DNA of 64,000 nucleotides from Aristolochia californica. Taxonomy: Eukaryota > Streptophyta > Magnoliopsida > Piperales > Aristolochiaceae. Below are positions 1 through 14,205 of the stretch, piece by piece (position 1 is the first letter of the stretch; the number at the start of each line of letters is the position of its first letter). The notes beneath the pieces are model-generated. The model was not told where the DNA came from and ran no database searches. It worked only from the letters and a program-made list of their open reading frames with translations. The position numbers were made by a program, and so were the translations under genes. Where the stretch lies: assembly GCA_029961685.1 (NCBI GenBank), contig JARWKL010000004.1, positions 29,455,610-29,519,609 of the forward strand. The letters run 5' to 3'.

Positions 1-2034
1 AACTCAAGTTTTGATTTAAGGAAAAAGTATACATCTAAAATGTAAAGGGACAATGCAAAAATGTAGATAGAGATAATTCCAAAAAAGTGTCTGTAATTAT
101 AAAGGATCGTAAAGTCTTCTTAGTTTTTAAAGATCAGGTTTTGCAATCCTCGGGAAAAGGGGGAGACGCGGGGGATTTTATAACTGAGTGTTGACTCCCA
201 TTGCATAAGTCATTCCTTAAAAAAATATAGCCCATTACGCATGATAAATCACTTTACAATCATCTATGATCGTTAGGTCAGGTTTTTGTAAATAGGCAAA
301 ATAATGGCTTGTTTGACTCGGGTAAATATCCCACCGTACGTTCACATGAGAATTTAATGTTATTCTCTTTAAAAGGTTAGGATCCATAGGTCATTTTCAT
401 CTTTAACATGTTTCAAGCATGCATATGCATTTTTTAAAACATGTGTAGAAAAAACTCTTTCATATTAAATTCCAAGCTATTAGGGTTGATCTAGTGGAAT
501 TTCCCAAACTTGGATAACAAAACTTTTGTGTTCATTTGTGCTGTGTGAATAAATTCTCTTTACTTACTTTGGCTATTGCTTTGAAAATTCTTTCCATTCA
601 TAAACTCTAAAATTTTCATTTAATAGTGATCTATTTTTGCCTTTTATCTCATTTTTTGTTTACGAGATGAAGGGAAAGTGAAAACTCAAGTTTTGATTTA
701 AGAAAAAAGTATACATCTAAAATGGAAATGCACAATGCAATTAGGTAGAGAGAGATAATTCCAAAAAGTGTAGGTAATTTTTAGGGATTTTAAACTTTTT
801 TTAGTTTTTGAATATCAGGTTTTGCAATCGTCAGGAAAAGGGGGAGGCGGGGGATTTTTAGCTAAGTGTTGTCTCCCAATCCACAAGTCATCCCTTACAA
901 AAATAAACCCCGTTATGCATGATAAATCACTTTACAATCATCTATTATTGTTAGGTCAACCTTTTGTAAATGTGCAAAATAATGGCTTGTTTGACTCGGG
1001 TAAATATCCACCCGCAGTTCACTTGAGAATTTATTGATACTCTCTTTAAAAGGTTTGGATCCATAGGTCATTTGCATCTTTAACAGGTTTCAAGCATGCA
1101 TATCCATTTTTTAAAACATGTGTAGAAAAATCACTTTCTCACAAAATTCCAAGCTATTAAGGTTGAACTAGTGGAATTTCCCAAACTTGGATAACAAAAT
1201 TTTTTTGTTCATTTGTGGTGCTTGAATAAATTTTCTTCACTTACATTTATCTCTTTTAAAATTCTTTCCATACCTAAACTGTAAAATTTTCATTTTGTTG
1301 TGATCCATTTTTGCCTTTTATCTCTTTTTTTGTTTACGAGATGAGGGGAAAGTGAAAAATCATGTTTTGATTTAAGAAAAAAGTATACATCTAAAAAGGA
1401 AAGGCACAATGCACAAATATAGATAGAGATAATTCTAAGAAGTGTCGTTAATTATCAAGGATTGTAAAAGTTTTTAGTTTTTATATATCAGTTTTTGCAA
1501 TCGTCGGGAAAAGGGGAGAGGCGGGGGATTTTTAACTGAGTGTTGACCCCCAATCCATAAGTCAATCCTAATAAAAATATAGCCCATATCGCATGATAAA
1601 TTACTTTACAATCATCTATGATCGTTAGGTAAGCTTTTTGTAAATGGGCAAAATAATGGTTTGTTTGACTCGGGTAAATATTCCACCGCACGTTCACTTG
1701 AGAATTTAATGTTATAATCTTTAAAAGGTTTGGATAAATAGGTCATTTGCATATTTAACATGTTTCAATCATGCATATCCCTTTTTTAAAACATGTGTAG
1801 AAAAATCACTTTCTTATAATATCCCAAGCTATTAAGGATGAACTAGTGGAATTTCCCAAACTTGGATAATAAAACTTTTGGGTTCATTTGTGGTGAGTGA
1901 ATCAAGTTTATTTCTTTACATTTTTTATCTCTTTAAAATTTTTTTCCATACATAAACTTTAAAATTTTCATTTTGTTGTGTCTATTTTTGCCTTTAATCT
2001 TTTCTTTTTTTTTACGACATGAAGGGAAAGTGAA

Positions 2035-2621
2035 AACTCAAGTTTTGATTTAATAAAAAATTATACAATTAAAGTGGAAAGGCAAAATGCACAAATGTGG
2101 ATAGAGATAATTCCAAAAAGTTTATGTAATTATCAGGGATTGTAAACTCTTTTTAGTTTTTATATATCAGGCTCTACAATAGTCGGGAAAAGGGGGAGAG
2201 ACGGGGGATTTTTAACTGAGTGTTGACTCCCAATCCATAAGTCATTCTTTACAAAAATATATCCAGTTACGCATAATAGATCACTTCAGAATTTAATTTT
2301 ATTCTTTTTAAAAGGTTTGGATCCATAGGTCATTTGCATATTTAACATGTTTCAAGCATCCATATCCATTTTTTAAAACATGGGTAGAAAAATCACTTTC
2401 TTGTAAAATCTCAAGCTATTATGGTTGAACTAGTCGAATTTACCAAACTTGGATCACAAAACTTTTGGATTCATTTGAGTTGTGTGAATAAATTTTCTTT
2501 ACTTACATGTTTTATCTCTTAAAAATTTCTTTCCATACATAAACTCTAAAATTTTCATTTTGTTGTGATCTATTTTTGCCTTTTATCTCTTCTTTTCTTT
2601 ACGACATGAAGGGAAAGAGAA
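2035..2621 (+). repeat. Deleted satellite monomer (587 bp)
   Basis: About 90 bp is missing at about 2283-2288. The text passes straight from the AATCACTT segment to CAGAATTTAAT, which normally follows the later TTCACTTGAG segment. CACTT is present at both parental breakpoints and once at the junction, so the deletion has 5 bp of microhomology. Confidence 0.8.
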
Positions 2622-3298
2622 AATTCATGTTTTGATTTAAGAAAATAGTATACATCTAAAATGGAAAGGCACAATGCAAAAATTTAGATAGATATAATTC
2701 AAAAAAATTTCTGTAATTATTAGGGGCTTTAAACTCTTTTTAGTTTTTATATATCAGGTTCTGTAATTGTCGGGAAAAAGGGGAGAGGCAGGGGATTTTT
2801 AACTGAGTGTTGACTCCCAATCCATAGGTCATTCCTTACAAAAATATAACCCATTATGCATGATAAATCACTTTACAATCATCTATGATGGTTAGGTCAA
2901 CTTTTTGTTAATAGGTAAAATAATGGCTTGTTTGACACGGGTAAATATCCCACTGCACGTTCATTTGAGAATTTAATGTTATTCTCTTTAAAAGGTTTGA
3001 ATCCATAGGTCATTTGCATCTTTAACATGTTTCAAGCATGCACATCCATTTTTTAAAACATGTGTAGAAAAAACTCTTTCATATAAAATTGAAAGCTATT
3101 AGGGTTGATCTAGTGGAATTTCCCACATTGGATACAAAACTTTTGTGTTCATTTGTGGTGTATAAATAATTTTCTTTACAGAATTTCGTTATTGCTTTGA
3201 AATATCTTTCCATACATAAACTCTAAAATTTTCATTTCGTAGTGATCTATTTTTGCCATTTATCTCTTTTTTTTTTTACGAGATGAAGGGAAAGTCAA

Positions 3299-3872
3299 AA
3301 CTCAAGTTTTTATTTAAGAATAAAGCATACATCTAAAATGGAATCGTCAGGAAAAGGGGGAGGCAGGGGATTTTTAACTGAGTGTAGACTCCCAATCAAT
3401 AAGGCATCCCTTACAAAAATATAGCCCGTTACACATGATCAATCACTTTACAATCATCTATGATTGTTAGGTCAACTTTTTGTAGATGGGCAAAATAATG
3501 GCTTGTTTGACTCGGGTAAATATCCACTTGCATGTTCACTTGAGAATCTAATGTTATTCTCTTTAAAAGGTTTGGATCCATAGGTCATTTGTATCTTTAA
3601 CATGTTTCAAGCATGCTTATCCATTTTAGAACATGTGTAGGAAAATATCTTTCTTATAAAATTCCAAGCCATAAGGGTTGAACTAGTGGAATTTTCCAAA
3701 CTTGGATAACAAAACTTTTGTGTTCATTCTTGGTTTGTGAATAAATTTTCTTTACTTACATTTGTTATTGCTTTAAATTATTTCCATACATAAACTCTAA
3801 TATTTTTATTTTTTTGTGATCTATTTTTGCCTTTTATTACTTTTTTTGTTTACGAGATGAAGGGAAAATGAA
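3299..3872 (+). repeat. Deleted satellite monomer (574 bp)
   Basis: About 100 bp is lost near 3340. ATCTAAAATGGAA is joined directly to TCGTCAGGAAAAGG, skipping the GCACAATGCAC, GATAATTCC and TATATATCAGG segments. Only 2-3 bp of microhomology is visible. Confidence 0.8.
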
Positions 3873-5225
3873 AACTCAAGTTTTGATTTAAGAAAAAAGT
3901 ATACATCTCAAATAGAAATGCACAATGCACAAATGTAGAGAGAGGTAATTCCAAAAAGTGTCTGTAATTTTTAGGGATTGTAAACTCTTTTTAGTTTTTA
4001 TATAAATGGTTTTGCAATCGTCGGGATAAGGGGGAGGCAGGGGATTTTTAACTCAGTGTTGACTCCCAATCCAAAAGTCCTTCCTTACAAAAATTTAGAC
4101 CGTTACACATGATAAATCACTTTACAATCATCTATGATTGTTAGGTCAGCTTTTTGGAAATGGGCAAAATAATAGCTTGTTTGACTGAGGTAAATATCCC
4201 ATCGCACGTTCATTTGAGAATTTAATATTATTCTCTTCAGAAGGTTTGGATCCATAGGTCATTTGCATCTTTAACTTGTATCAAGCATGCACATCCATTT
4301 TTTAAAAATGTGTAGAAAAATCTCTTTCTTATAAAATTCCAAGCTATTAGGTTTGAACTATTGGAATTTCCCAAACTTGGATAACAAAAGTTTTGTGTTC
4401 ATTTGTGGCGTGTCAATAAATTTTATTTACTTAAATTTGTTATTTATTTAAATTCTTTCCATACATGAACTCTAAAATTTTCATTTGTTTTTTATCTATT
4501 TTTGCCCTTTATCTCTTTTTTTTGGTTATGTGATGAAGGGAAAGTGAAAAATCAAGTTTTGATTTAATAAAAAAGTATACAATTAAAATGTAATTGCACA
4601 ATGCACAAATGTAGGGAGAGATAATTCCAAAAATGTGTCTGTATTTTTTATGGATTGTAATGTCTTTTTAGATTTTATATATCAGGTTTTGCAATCGTCG
4701 GGAATAGGGGGAGGCGAGGGTTTTTTAATTGAGTGTTGACTCCCAATCCATAAGTCATTCCTTACAAAAATATTGCCCGATACGCATGATAAATCACTTT
4801 ACAATCATCTATGATCGTTCGGTCAACTTTTTGTAAATGAGCAAAATAATAGCTTGTTTGACTCGGGTATATATCCCACCACATCTTCACTTCAGAATCT
4901 AATGTTCTTCTCTTTAAAAGGTTTGGATCCATAGGTCAATTGCATCTTTATCATGTTTCAAGCATGTATATCCGTTTTTTAAAACATGTGTAGTTTAATC
5001 TCTTTCTTATAAAATTCCAAGCTATTAGGGTTGAACTACTGGAATTTCCCAAACTTGGATAACAAAAGTTTTGTGTTCATTTGTGGTGTGTCATTAAATT
5101 TTCTTTACTTTCATTTGTTATTGCTTTAAATTCTTTCCATACATAAACTCTAAAATTTTCATTTTGTTGTGATCTATTTTTGCCTTTTATCTCTTTTTTT
5201 GTTTATGAGATGAAGGGAAAGTGAA

Positions 5226-5659
5226 AACTCCAGTTTTGATTTAAGAAAAAAGTATACACCTAAAATGGAAATGCACAATGCACAAATGTAGTGAGAGATA
5301 ATTCCAAAAAGTGCCTGTAATTTTTAAGGATTGTAAATTCTTTGTAGTTTTAATATAACCGGTTTTGCTATCATTGGGAAAAGGGGGGAGCCGAGGGGGT
5401 TTTGAACTTAGTGTTCACTTCCAATCCATAAGTCATTCCTTACAAATATATAACCCATTATGCATGATAAATCACTTTACAATCATCTATGAAAGTTAGG
5501 TCAGCTTTTTGTAAATGAGCAAAATAAAGGCTTGTTTGACTTACTTTTGTTGTTGCATTAAATTCTTTCCATACTTAAACTCTAATTTTTTTATTTTGTT
5601 GTGATCTTTTTGCCTTTTTGCTCTTTTTTTTTTTTTTTACGTGATGAAGAGAAAGTGAA
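5226..5659 (+). repeat. Deleted satellite monomer (434 bp, shortest seen)
   Basis: About 240 bp is lost near 5540. GGCTTGTTTGACT runs into TACTTTTGTTGTTGC, so the GGATCC site, the dyad and the GAACTAGTGG segment are all missing. The junction shares ACT with both parental sides. Confidence 0.8.
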
Positions 5660-8600
5660 AACTCAAGTTTTGATTTGAGTAAAAAGTATACATCTAAAAT
5701 AGAAAAGTACAATGCACAAATATAGAGAGAGATAATTCCAAAAAGTGTCTATAATTTTTAGGGATTGTAAACTCTGTTTAGTTTTTATATATCCGGTTTG
5801 CAATCGTCGGGAAAAGGGGGAGGCGGGGGATTTTTAACTGAGTGTTGTCTCCCAATCCATAAGTCATCCCTTACAAAAATATAGCCCGTTACGCATGATA
5901 AATCACTTTACAATCACCTATGATTGTTAGGTCAACTTTTTGTAAAACGGCAAATAAATGGCTTGTATGACTCGGCTAAATATCCCACCGCACGTTCACT
6001 TGAGAATTTAATGTTATTCTCTTGAAAAGGTTTGGATCCACAGGTCATTTGCATCTTTAACTTGTTTCAAGCATGCACATCCATTTTTTAAAAATGTGTA
6101 GAAAAATCTCTTTCTTATAAAATTCCAAGCTATTAGGTTGGAACAAGTGGAATTTCCCAAACTTGGATAACAAAAGTTTTGTGTTCATTTGTGGTGTGTG
6201 AATAAATTTTCTTTACTTACATTTGTTATTGCTTTAAATTCTTTTCATACATAAAGTCTAAAATTTTCATTTTGTTGTGATCTATTTTTACCTTTTATCT
6301 CTTTTTTTGTTTACGAGATGATGGGAAAGTGAAAACTCAAGTTTTGACTTAAAAAAAAAGGAAACATCTAAAGGGGAAATGCACAATGCACAAACGTAGA
6401 GATAGATAATTCCAAAACGTGTCTGTAATTTTAAGGGATTGTAAACTCTTTTCAGTTTTTATATATCAGGTTTTGCAATCGTCGAGAAAAGGGGGAGGCG
6501 GGGGATTTTTATCTGAGTGTTGACTCCCTATCCACAAGGCATTCCTTAAAAAAATATAGCCCGTTACACAGGATAAATCACTTTGCAATCATCTATGATT
6601 GTTAGGTCAGCTTTTGGTAAATGGGTAAAATAATGGCTTGTTTGACTAGGGTAAATATCCCACCGCACGTTCACTTGAGAATCTATTGTTATTCTCTCTA
6701 ATAGGTTTGGATCCATAGGTCATCTGCATCTTCAACATGTTTCAAGCATGCATATCCATTTTCTAAAACATGTGTAGAAAAATCTCTTTCTTATAAAATT
6801 CTAAATTAATAGGGTTGAACTAGTTGAATTTCCCAAACTTGGATAACAAAACTTTTGTGTTCATTCGTGGTGTGTGAATAAATTTTCTTTAATTATATTT
6901 ATTATTTATTTAAATTATTTCCATGCATAAAATCTAAAATTTTCATTTTGTTGTGACCGATTTTTGCCTTTTATCTATTTTTTTGTTTACGAGATGAAGG
7001 GAAAGTGAAACCTCAAGTTTTTATTTAATAAAAAAGTATACATTAAAAATGGAAATGCACAATGCACAAATATAGAGAGAAATAATTCCAAAAAAGTGTT
7101 TGTAATTTTTAGGGATTTTAAACTCTTTTTAGTTTTTGTATATCAGGTTTTGCAATCGTCTGGAGAAGGGGGAGGTTGGGGATTTTTAACTGAGTCTTGA
7201 CTCCCAATCCATAAGTTATTCCTTAAAAAAATATAGCTTGTTACATATGATAAATCACTTTACAATCATCTCTGATCGTTAGGTCAGCGTTTTGTAAATG
7301 GGCAAAATAATGGCTTGTTTGACTCAGGTAAATATCCCACCGTACGTTCACTTGAGAATGTAATGTTATTCTCTTTAAAAGGTTTGGATCCATAGGTCAT
7401 TTGCATCTTTAACATGTTTGAAGCATGCATATCCATTTTTTAAAACATGTGTAGAAAAATATCTGTCTTATAAAATTCCTAGCTATTAGGGTTGAGCTAG
7501 TGGAATTTCCAAAACTTGGATAACAAAACTTTTCTGTTCATTTTTGGTATGTGAATAAATATTCTTTACTTACTTTTTTTTATTGGTTTAAATTCTTTTG
7601 ATACATAAACTCTAAAATTTTCATTTTTTTGTGATCATTTTGCCTTTTATCTCTTTTTTTGTTTAAAAGTTGAAGACAAAGTGAAAACTCAAGTTTAGAT
7701 TTAAGAATAAATTATGCATATCAAACAGAAATGCACATTACACAAATGTAGAGAGCAATAATTCAAAAAAGTGTCTGTAATTTTTAGGGATTGTAAATTC
7801 TTTTTAGTTTTTATTTTTCAGGTTTTGCAATCGTCGGGAAAAAAAAGGGGGAGGCGGGGGATTTTTAACTGAGTGTTGACTCCCAATCCATAAGTCATTC
7901 CTTAAAATATATAGCCTGCTACGCATGCTAAATCACTTTACAATCATCTATGATCGTTAGGTCAACTTTTTTTAAATGGGCAAAATAATGGCTTGTTTGA
8001 CTCGAGTAAATATCCCACCGCATGTTCACTTGAGAATCTATTGTTATTCTCTTTAAAAGGTTTGGATCCATAGGTCATTTGCATCTTTAACATGTTTCAA
8101 GCATGCATATCCTTTTTTTAAAACATGCGTAGAAAGATTTCTTTCTTATAAAATTCCAAGCTATTAGGGTTGAACTAGTGGAATTTGCCAAACTTGAATA
8201 ACAAAACTTTTGTGTTCATTTGTAGTGTGTGATTAAATTTTCTTTACTTACATTTGTTATTTCTTTAAATTCTTTCCATACATAAACTCTAAAATTTTCA
8301 TTTTGTTGTGATCTATTTTTGCCTTTTATCTCTTTTTTTGTTTACGAGATGAAGGGAAAGTGAAAACTCCAGTTTTGATTTAAGAAAAAAGTATACACCT
8401 AAAATAGAAATGCACAACGCACGAATATAGTGAGAGATAATTCCAAAATGTGTCTGCAATTTTTAGGTATGGTCATCTCTTTTTAATTTTTATATATCAC
8501 ATTTTGCAATCGTCCGAAAAAGAGAAAGGCGGGGGATTTTTAACTGAGTGTTGACTCCTAATCCATACGTCATTCCTTACAAAAATATAGCTCGTTACGC

Positions 8601-11029
8601 TTGATAAATCACTTTACAATCATCTATGATCGTTAGGTCAGCTTTTTGTAAATGGGCAAAATAATGGCTTCTTTGACTCAGCTAAATATCACACCGCACG
8701 TACACTTGAGAATTTAATGTTATTCTCTTTAAAAGGTTTGGATCCATAGGTCATTTTCATATTTAACACTTTTCAAGCATGCATATCCATTTTTTAAAAC
8801 ATGTGTTGAAAAATCTCTTTCTTATAAAATTCCAAGCTATTTGGGTAGAACTAGTGGAATTTCCCAAGCTTGGATAACAAAACTTTTGTGTTCATTCTTG
8901 GTGTGTGAATAAATTTTCTTTACTGACATTTGTTATTGCTTTTAAATTCTTTCCATACATAAACTCTAAAATTTTCATTTTGTTTGATCAATTTTTGCCT
9001 TTTATCTCTTTTTTAGTTTACGAGATGAAGGGAAAGTAAAAACTCAAGTTTTGATTTAAGAAAAAAGTATACATCTAAAATGGAAATTCACAATGCTCAA
9101 ATATAGAAAGAAATATTTCCAACAAGTGTCGATAATTTTTAGGGATTGTAAACTCTTTTTAGTTTTTATATATAAGGTTTTGCAATCATCTGGAAAAGGG
9201 GGAGTGGGGCATTTTTAACCTAGTGTTAACTCCCGATCCATAAGTCAATCCTTAACTAAATATAACCCGTTACGCATGATAAATCAAAATATCTTCATCT
9301 ATGATTGTTAGGCCAACGTTTTATAATTGGGCAAAATAATGGCATGTTTGACTCAGGTAAATATCCCACCGCACGTTCACTTGAGAATCTAATATTCTTC
9401 TCTTTAAAAGGTTTGGATCCATAGGTCATTTGCATCTTTAACATGTTTCAAGCATGCATATCCAGTTTTTAAAACATGTGTTGAAAAATCTCTTTCTAAT
9501 AAAATTCCGAGCTAATAGGGTTGAACTAGTGGAATTTCCCAAACTTCGATAACAAAAATTTTCTTTACTTACATTTATTATTTCTTTAAATTATTTCCAA
9601 ACATAAACTCTAAAATTTTCATTTTGTTGTGATCTATTTGCCTTTTATCTATTTTTTTGTTTACAAGAAGAAGGGAAAGTGAAAATTCAAGTTTTCATTT
9701 AAGAAAAAAGTATACATCTAAAATGGAAAAGCGCAATGCACAAATGTATAGGGATAAAATTTCTAAAAATTTCTGTAATTTTTAGGGATTGTAAAATCTT
9801 TTAAGTTTTTATATATATGGTTTTTCAATCGTCGGGAAATGGGGGAGGCGGGAGATATTTAACTGAGTATTGATTTCCAATCCATATGTCATTTTTAAAA
9901 AAAATATAGCACGTTACGCATGATAAATCACTTTACAATCATCTATGATAGTTAGGTCAACTTTTTGTAAATGGGCAAATTAATGGCTTGTTTGACTCAG
10001 GTAAATATCCCACCACACGTTCACTTGAGAACTTAATATTATTCTCTTTAAAAGGTTTCAATCCATAGGTTATTTGCATCATTAATATGTTTCAAGCATG
10101 CATATCCTTTTTTAAAAGCATGTGTAGAAAAATCTCTTCTTATAAAATTCAAATCTATTAGGGTTGAAGTAGTGGAATTTTCCAAACTTCGATAACAAAA
10201 CTTTTATGTTCATTTGTGGAGTGTGAATATATTTTCTTTTCTTACATTTGTTATTGCTTTAAATTCTTTCGATACATAAACCCTAAAATTTTCATTTTGT
10301 TGAGATCTATTTGCCTTTTATCTCTTTTTTTTTATTACAAGATGAAGGGAAAGTGAAAACTCAAGTGTTGATTAAAGAAAAAAGTATACAACTAAAATGG
10401 AAATGCACAATGCAAAAATGGAGATGAGATAATTCCAAAAATTGTCAGTAATTTTTAGGGAGAGTAAACTCTTTTTAGTTTTTATATATCATGTTTTGCA
10501 GTCGTCCGGAAAAGGGGGAAGTGGGGGATTTTTAACTGAGTGTCGACTCCCAATCCTTAAGTTATTACTTACAAAAATATTGCCCATTACGCGTGATAAA
10601 TCACTTTACAATCATTTATGATCGTTAGGTCAACTTTTTTAAAAAGGACAAAATAATGGCTTGTTTGACTCGGGTAAATATCCCACCGCACGTTCACTTG
10701 AGAATTTAATGTTATCTCTTTAGAAGGTTTGGATCCATAGGTCATTTGCATCTTTAACATGTTTCAAGCATGCATATCCATTTTTTAAAACATGTGTAGA
10801 AAAATCTCTTTCTTACAAAATTCCAAGCTATAAGGGTTGAACAAGTGGAATTTCCCAAACATGGATAACAAAACTTTTGAGTTCATTTGTGGTGTGTGAA
10901 TAATTTTTCTTTACGTATATTTGTTATTGCTTTAAATTCTTTCCATACATAAACTCTAAAACTTTCATTTTGTTGTGATATATTTGACTTTTATCTCTTT
11001 TTTTGTTCACGAGATGAAGGGAAAGTGAA

Positions 11030-12314
11030 AACTCAAGTGTTGATTTAAGAAAAAAGTATACATCTAAAATGGAAATGCACAATGTACAAATGTAGAGAGA
11101 GATAATTACAAAAAGTGTCTGTAATTTTTACGGGTAGCAAACTCTTTTTAGTTTTTATATATCAGGTTTTACAAACGTCGGGAAAAGGTGGAGGCGGGGA
11201 ATTTTTAACTGAGTGTTGACTCCAATTCAATAAGTCGATCCTTACAAAAATATAGCCCGTTACGCTAGATAAATCACTTTACAACCATCTATGATCGTTA
11301 GGTCAGCTTTTTATTAACGGGTAAAATAATGGCTTGATTGACTCTTGTAAATATCCCACCGCACGCTCACTTGAAAATTTAATGTTATTCTCTTTAATAG
11401 GTTTGGATCCATAGGTCATTTGCATCTTTAACATGTTTCAAGCATGTATATCCATTTTTTAAAACAAGTGTAGAAAAATCTCTTTCTTATAAAATTTCAA
11501 GCTATTAGGGTTGAACTAGTGGAATTTCACAAACTTGGATAACAAAAATTTTGTGTTCATTAGTGGTGTGTGAATAAATTTTCTTTACATACATTTGATA
11601 TTGCTTTAAATACTTTCCATACATAAACTCTAAAATTTTCATTTTGTTGCTATCTATTTGCCTTTTATCTCTTTTTTTGATGGAAATGCAGAATGCACAA
11701 ATGTAGAGAGATAATTCAAAAAAGTGTCTATAATTTTTATGGATTGTAAACTCTTTTTAGTTTTTATATATCATGTTTTGCAATCGTCGGGAAAAGGGGG
11801 AGGCGGGAGATTTTTACTTTAGTTTTGACTCCCAATCCATAAAGCATCCCTTACAAAAATATAGCCCGTTACGCATGAAAAATCAGTTCATAATCATCTA
11901 TGAATGTTAGGTCAGCTTTTTATCAATGGGCAAAATAATGGCTTGTTTGACTTGGGTAAATATCCCACCGCCCGTTCACTTGAGAATTTAATGTTATTCT
12001 CTTTAAATGGTTTGGATCCATAGGCCATTTGCATCTTTAACATGTTTCAATCATGTGTATCCATTTTTTAAAACATGTGTAGAAAAATCTCTTTCTTATA
12101 AAACTCCAAGCCATTAGGGTTTTTCTAGTGGAATTTCCCAAACTTGGATCACAAAACTTTTGTGTTCATTTGTGGTGTGTGAATAAATTTTCTCCACTTA
12201 CATTTGTTATTGCTTTAAATTCTTTCCACACATAAACTCTAAAATTTTCATTTCGTTGTGCTCTATTTTTGCCTTTTATCTCTTTTTTTGTTTACGAGAT
12301 GAAGGGAAAGTGAA
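11030..12314 (+). repeat. Two monomers with a deletion removing the landmark
   Basis: Near 11679 the T-rich tract (CTCTTTTTTTG) is joined directly to ATGGAAATGC, removing about 65-70 bp that includes the GAGATGAAGGGAAAG and AACTCAAGTTTTG segments. The combined length of the two monomers is 1285 bp. Confidence 0.75.
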
Positions 12315-12858
12315 AACTGAAGTTTTGATTTAAGAAAAATATATACATCTAAAATGGAAATTCACAATGCACAAATCTAGAGAGAGATAATTCCTTAAAT
12401 AAATATTGCCCGTTACGCATGATAAATCACTTTACTATTATGTATGATCGTGAGGGTAGCTTTTTGTATATGGGCAAAATAATGGCTTGTTTGACTTGGG
12501 TAAATATCCAACCGCACGTTCACTTGGGAATTTAATGTTATTCTCTTTAAAAGGTTTGGATCCATAGGTCATTTGCATCTTTAACATGTTTCAAGCATGC
12601 ATATCCATTTTTTAAAACATGTGTAGAAAAATCTCTTTCTTATAAAAGTTGAAGCTATTAGGGTTGAACTAGTGGAATTTCCCAAACTTGGATAACAAAA
12701 CTTTTGTGTTCATTTGTGGTGTGTGAATAAATTTTCTTTACTAACATTTTTTATTGCTTTTAAATTCTTTCCATACATAAACTCTAAAATTTTCATTTTG
12801 TTGCTATCTTTTTGCCTTTTATCCCTTTTTTTGTTGACAAGATGAAGAGAAACAGAAA
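12315..12858 (+). repeat. Deleted satellite monomer (544 bp)
   Basis: About 130 bp is lost at 12390-12394. GAGAGATAATTCC is joined to TTAAATAAATATTGCCCG, which normally follows AGTCATTCC. ATTCC occurs at both parental breakpoints and once here, so there is 5 bp of microhomology. The G-rich block is absent from this copy. Confidence 0.85.
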
Positions 12859-14205
12859 ACTCAAGTTTTGATTTCAGAAAAAAGTATACATCTAAAATGG
12901 AAATGCACAATGCAAAAATGTAGAGAGAGATAATTCAAAAAAGTGTCTGTAATTTTTAGAGATTGTAAATTCTTTGTAGTTTTTATATATCAGGTTTTGC
13001 AATTGTCGGGAAAAGGGGGAGGCGGGAGATTTTTACTTTAGTGTTGACTCCCAATCCATAAGTCATTCCTTACAAAAATATACCCATTGTGCATGATAAA
13101 TCACTTTACAATCATCCATGATCATTAGGCCAGCTTTTTGTAAATGGGCAAATTAATGGCTTGTTTGACTTAGGTAAATATCCCACCGCACGTTCACTTG
13201 AGAATTTAATGTTATTCTGTTTAAAAGGTTTAGATCCATAGGTCTTTTGCATCTTTAACATGTTTCAAGCATGCATATCCATTTTTTAAACATGTGTGGA
13301 AAAATCTCTTTCTTATAAAATTCCAAGATATTAGGGTTGCAGTAGTGGAATTTCCCAAACTTGGATAACAAAAATTTTGTGTTCATTTATGGTGTGTGAA
13401 TAGATTTTCTTTACTTACAATTCTTAATGCTTTTAAATTCTTTCCATACATAAACTCTTAAATTTTCATTTCGTTATGATCTATTTACCTTTTATCTCTT
13501 TTTTTGTTTACGATATGAAGGGAAAGTGAAAACTAAATTTTTGATTTAAGAAAAAAGTATACATCTAAAATGGAAATGCACAATGCACAAATGTAGAGAG
13601 AGATAATTCCAAAAAGTGTCTGAAAATTTTGTGGATTGTAAACTCTTTGTATTTTTTATTTTTAAGGTTTTGCAATCTTCGGGAAGAGGGGGAGGTGGGA
13701 GATTTTTAACTGGGTATTGACTCCCAATCTCTAAGTCAATCCTTAAAAAAGTATAGCCCGATATGCATGATAAATCACTTTACAATCATCTCTGATTGTA
13801 AGGTGAGTTTTTTTTAAATGGGCAAAATAATGGCTTGTTTGACTCGAGTAAATATTCCTCTGCAAGTTCACTTGAGAATTTAATGTTATTCTCTTTGAAA
13901 GGTTTGGATCCATAGGTCATTTGAATCTTTAACATGTTTCCAACATGCATATCCATTTTTTGAAACATGTGCAGAAAAATGTATGTCTTATAACATTCCA
14001 AGCTAGAAGGGTTGAACAAGTGGAATTTTCAAAACTTAGATTATAAAACTATTCTGTTCATTTTTGGTGTGTGAATAAATTTTGTTTACTTAAATTTGTT
14101 ATTTCTTTTAAATTCTTTCCATACATAAACTTTAAAAGTTTTATATTGTTGTGATCTATTTGCCTTTTATCTATTTTTTTGTTTACGAGATGAAGGGAAA
14201 GAGAA

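Larger units (their letters stand above)
1..9040 (+). repeat. Satellite subfamily with TTTTTGCC variant
   Basis: Almost every monomer here reads CTATTTTTGCCTTTTATC (or CAATTTTTGCC) just before the T-rich tract, for example near 1310, 2572, 3248, 5168, 8310 and 8993. From about 9630 onward the usual form is CTATTTGCCTTTTATC, two T residues shorter (near 9635, 10307, 14158, 24000 and most later copies). A few later monomers (near 12262, 14830 and 42772) carry the long form, so the boundary is not absolute. The likely reading is a locally homogenised subfamily. The boundary lies between about 9000 and 9630. Confidence 0.6.

Noticed and set aside
822..1037. 71-codon open frame on the plus strand starting in the G-rich block (Gly-rich start).
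   Set aside because: It is satellite sequence. The Gly run is the translated G-rich block, and neighbouring monomers break the frame.
12710..12910. 66-codon minus-strand frame, repeated in other monomers, as a possible gene family.
   Set aside because: Recurrence follows from tandem repetition. Most monomers have frameshifting length differences or stops, and no promoter or known protein domain is evident.
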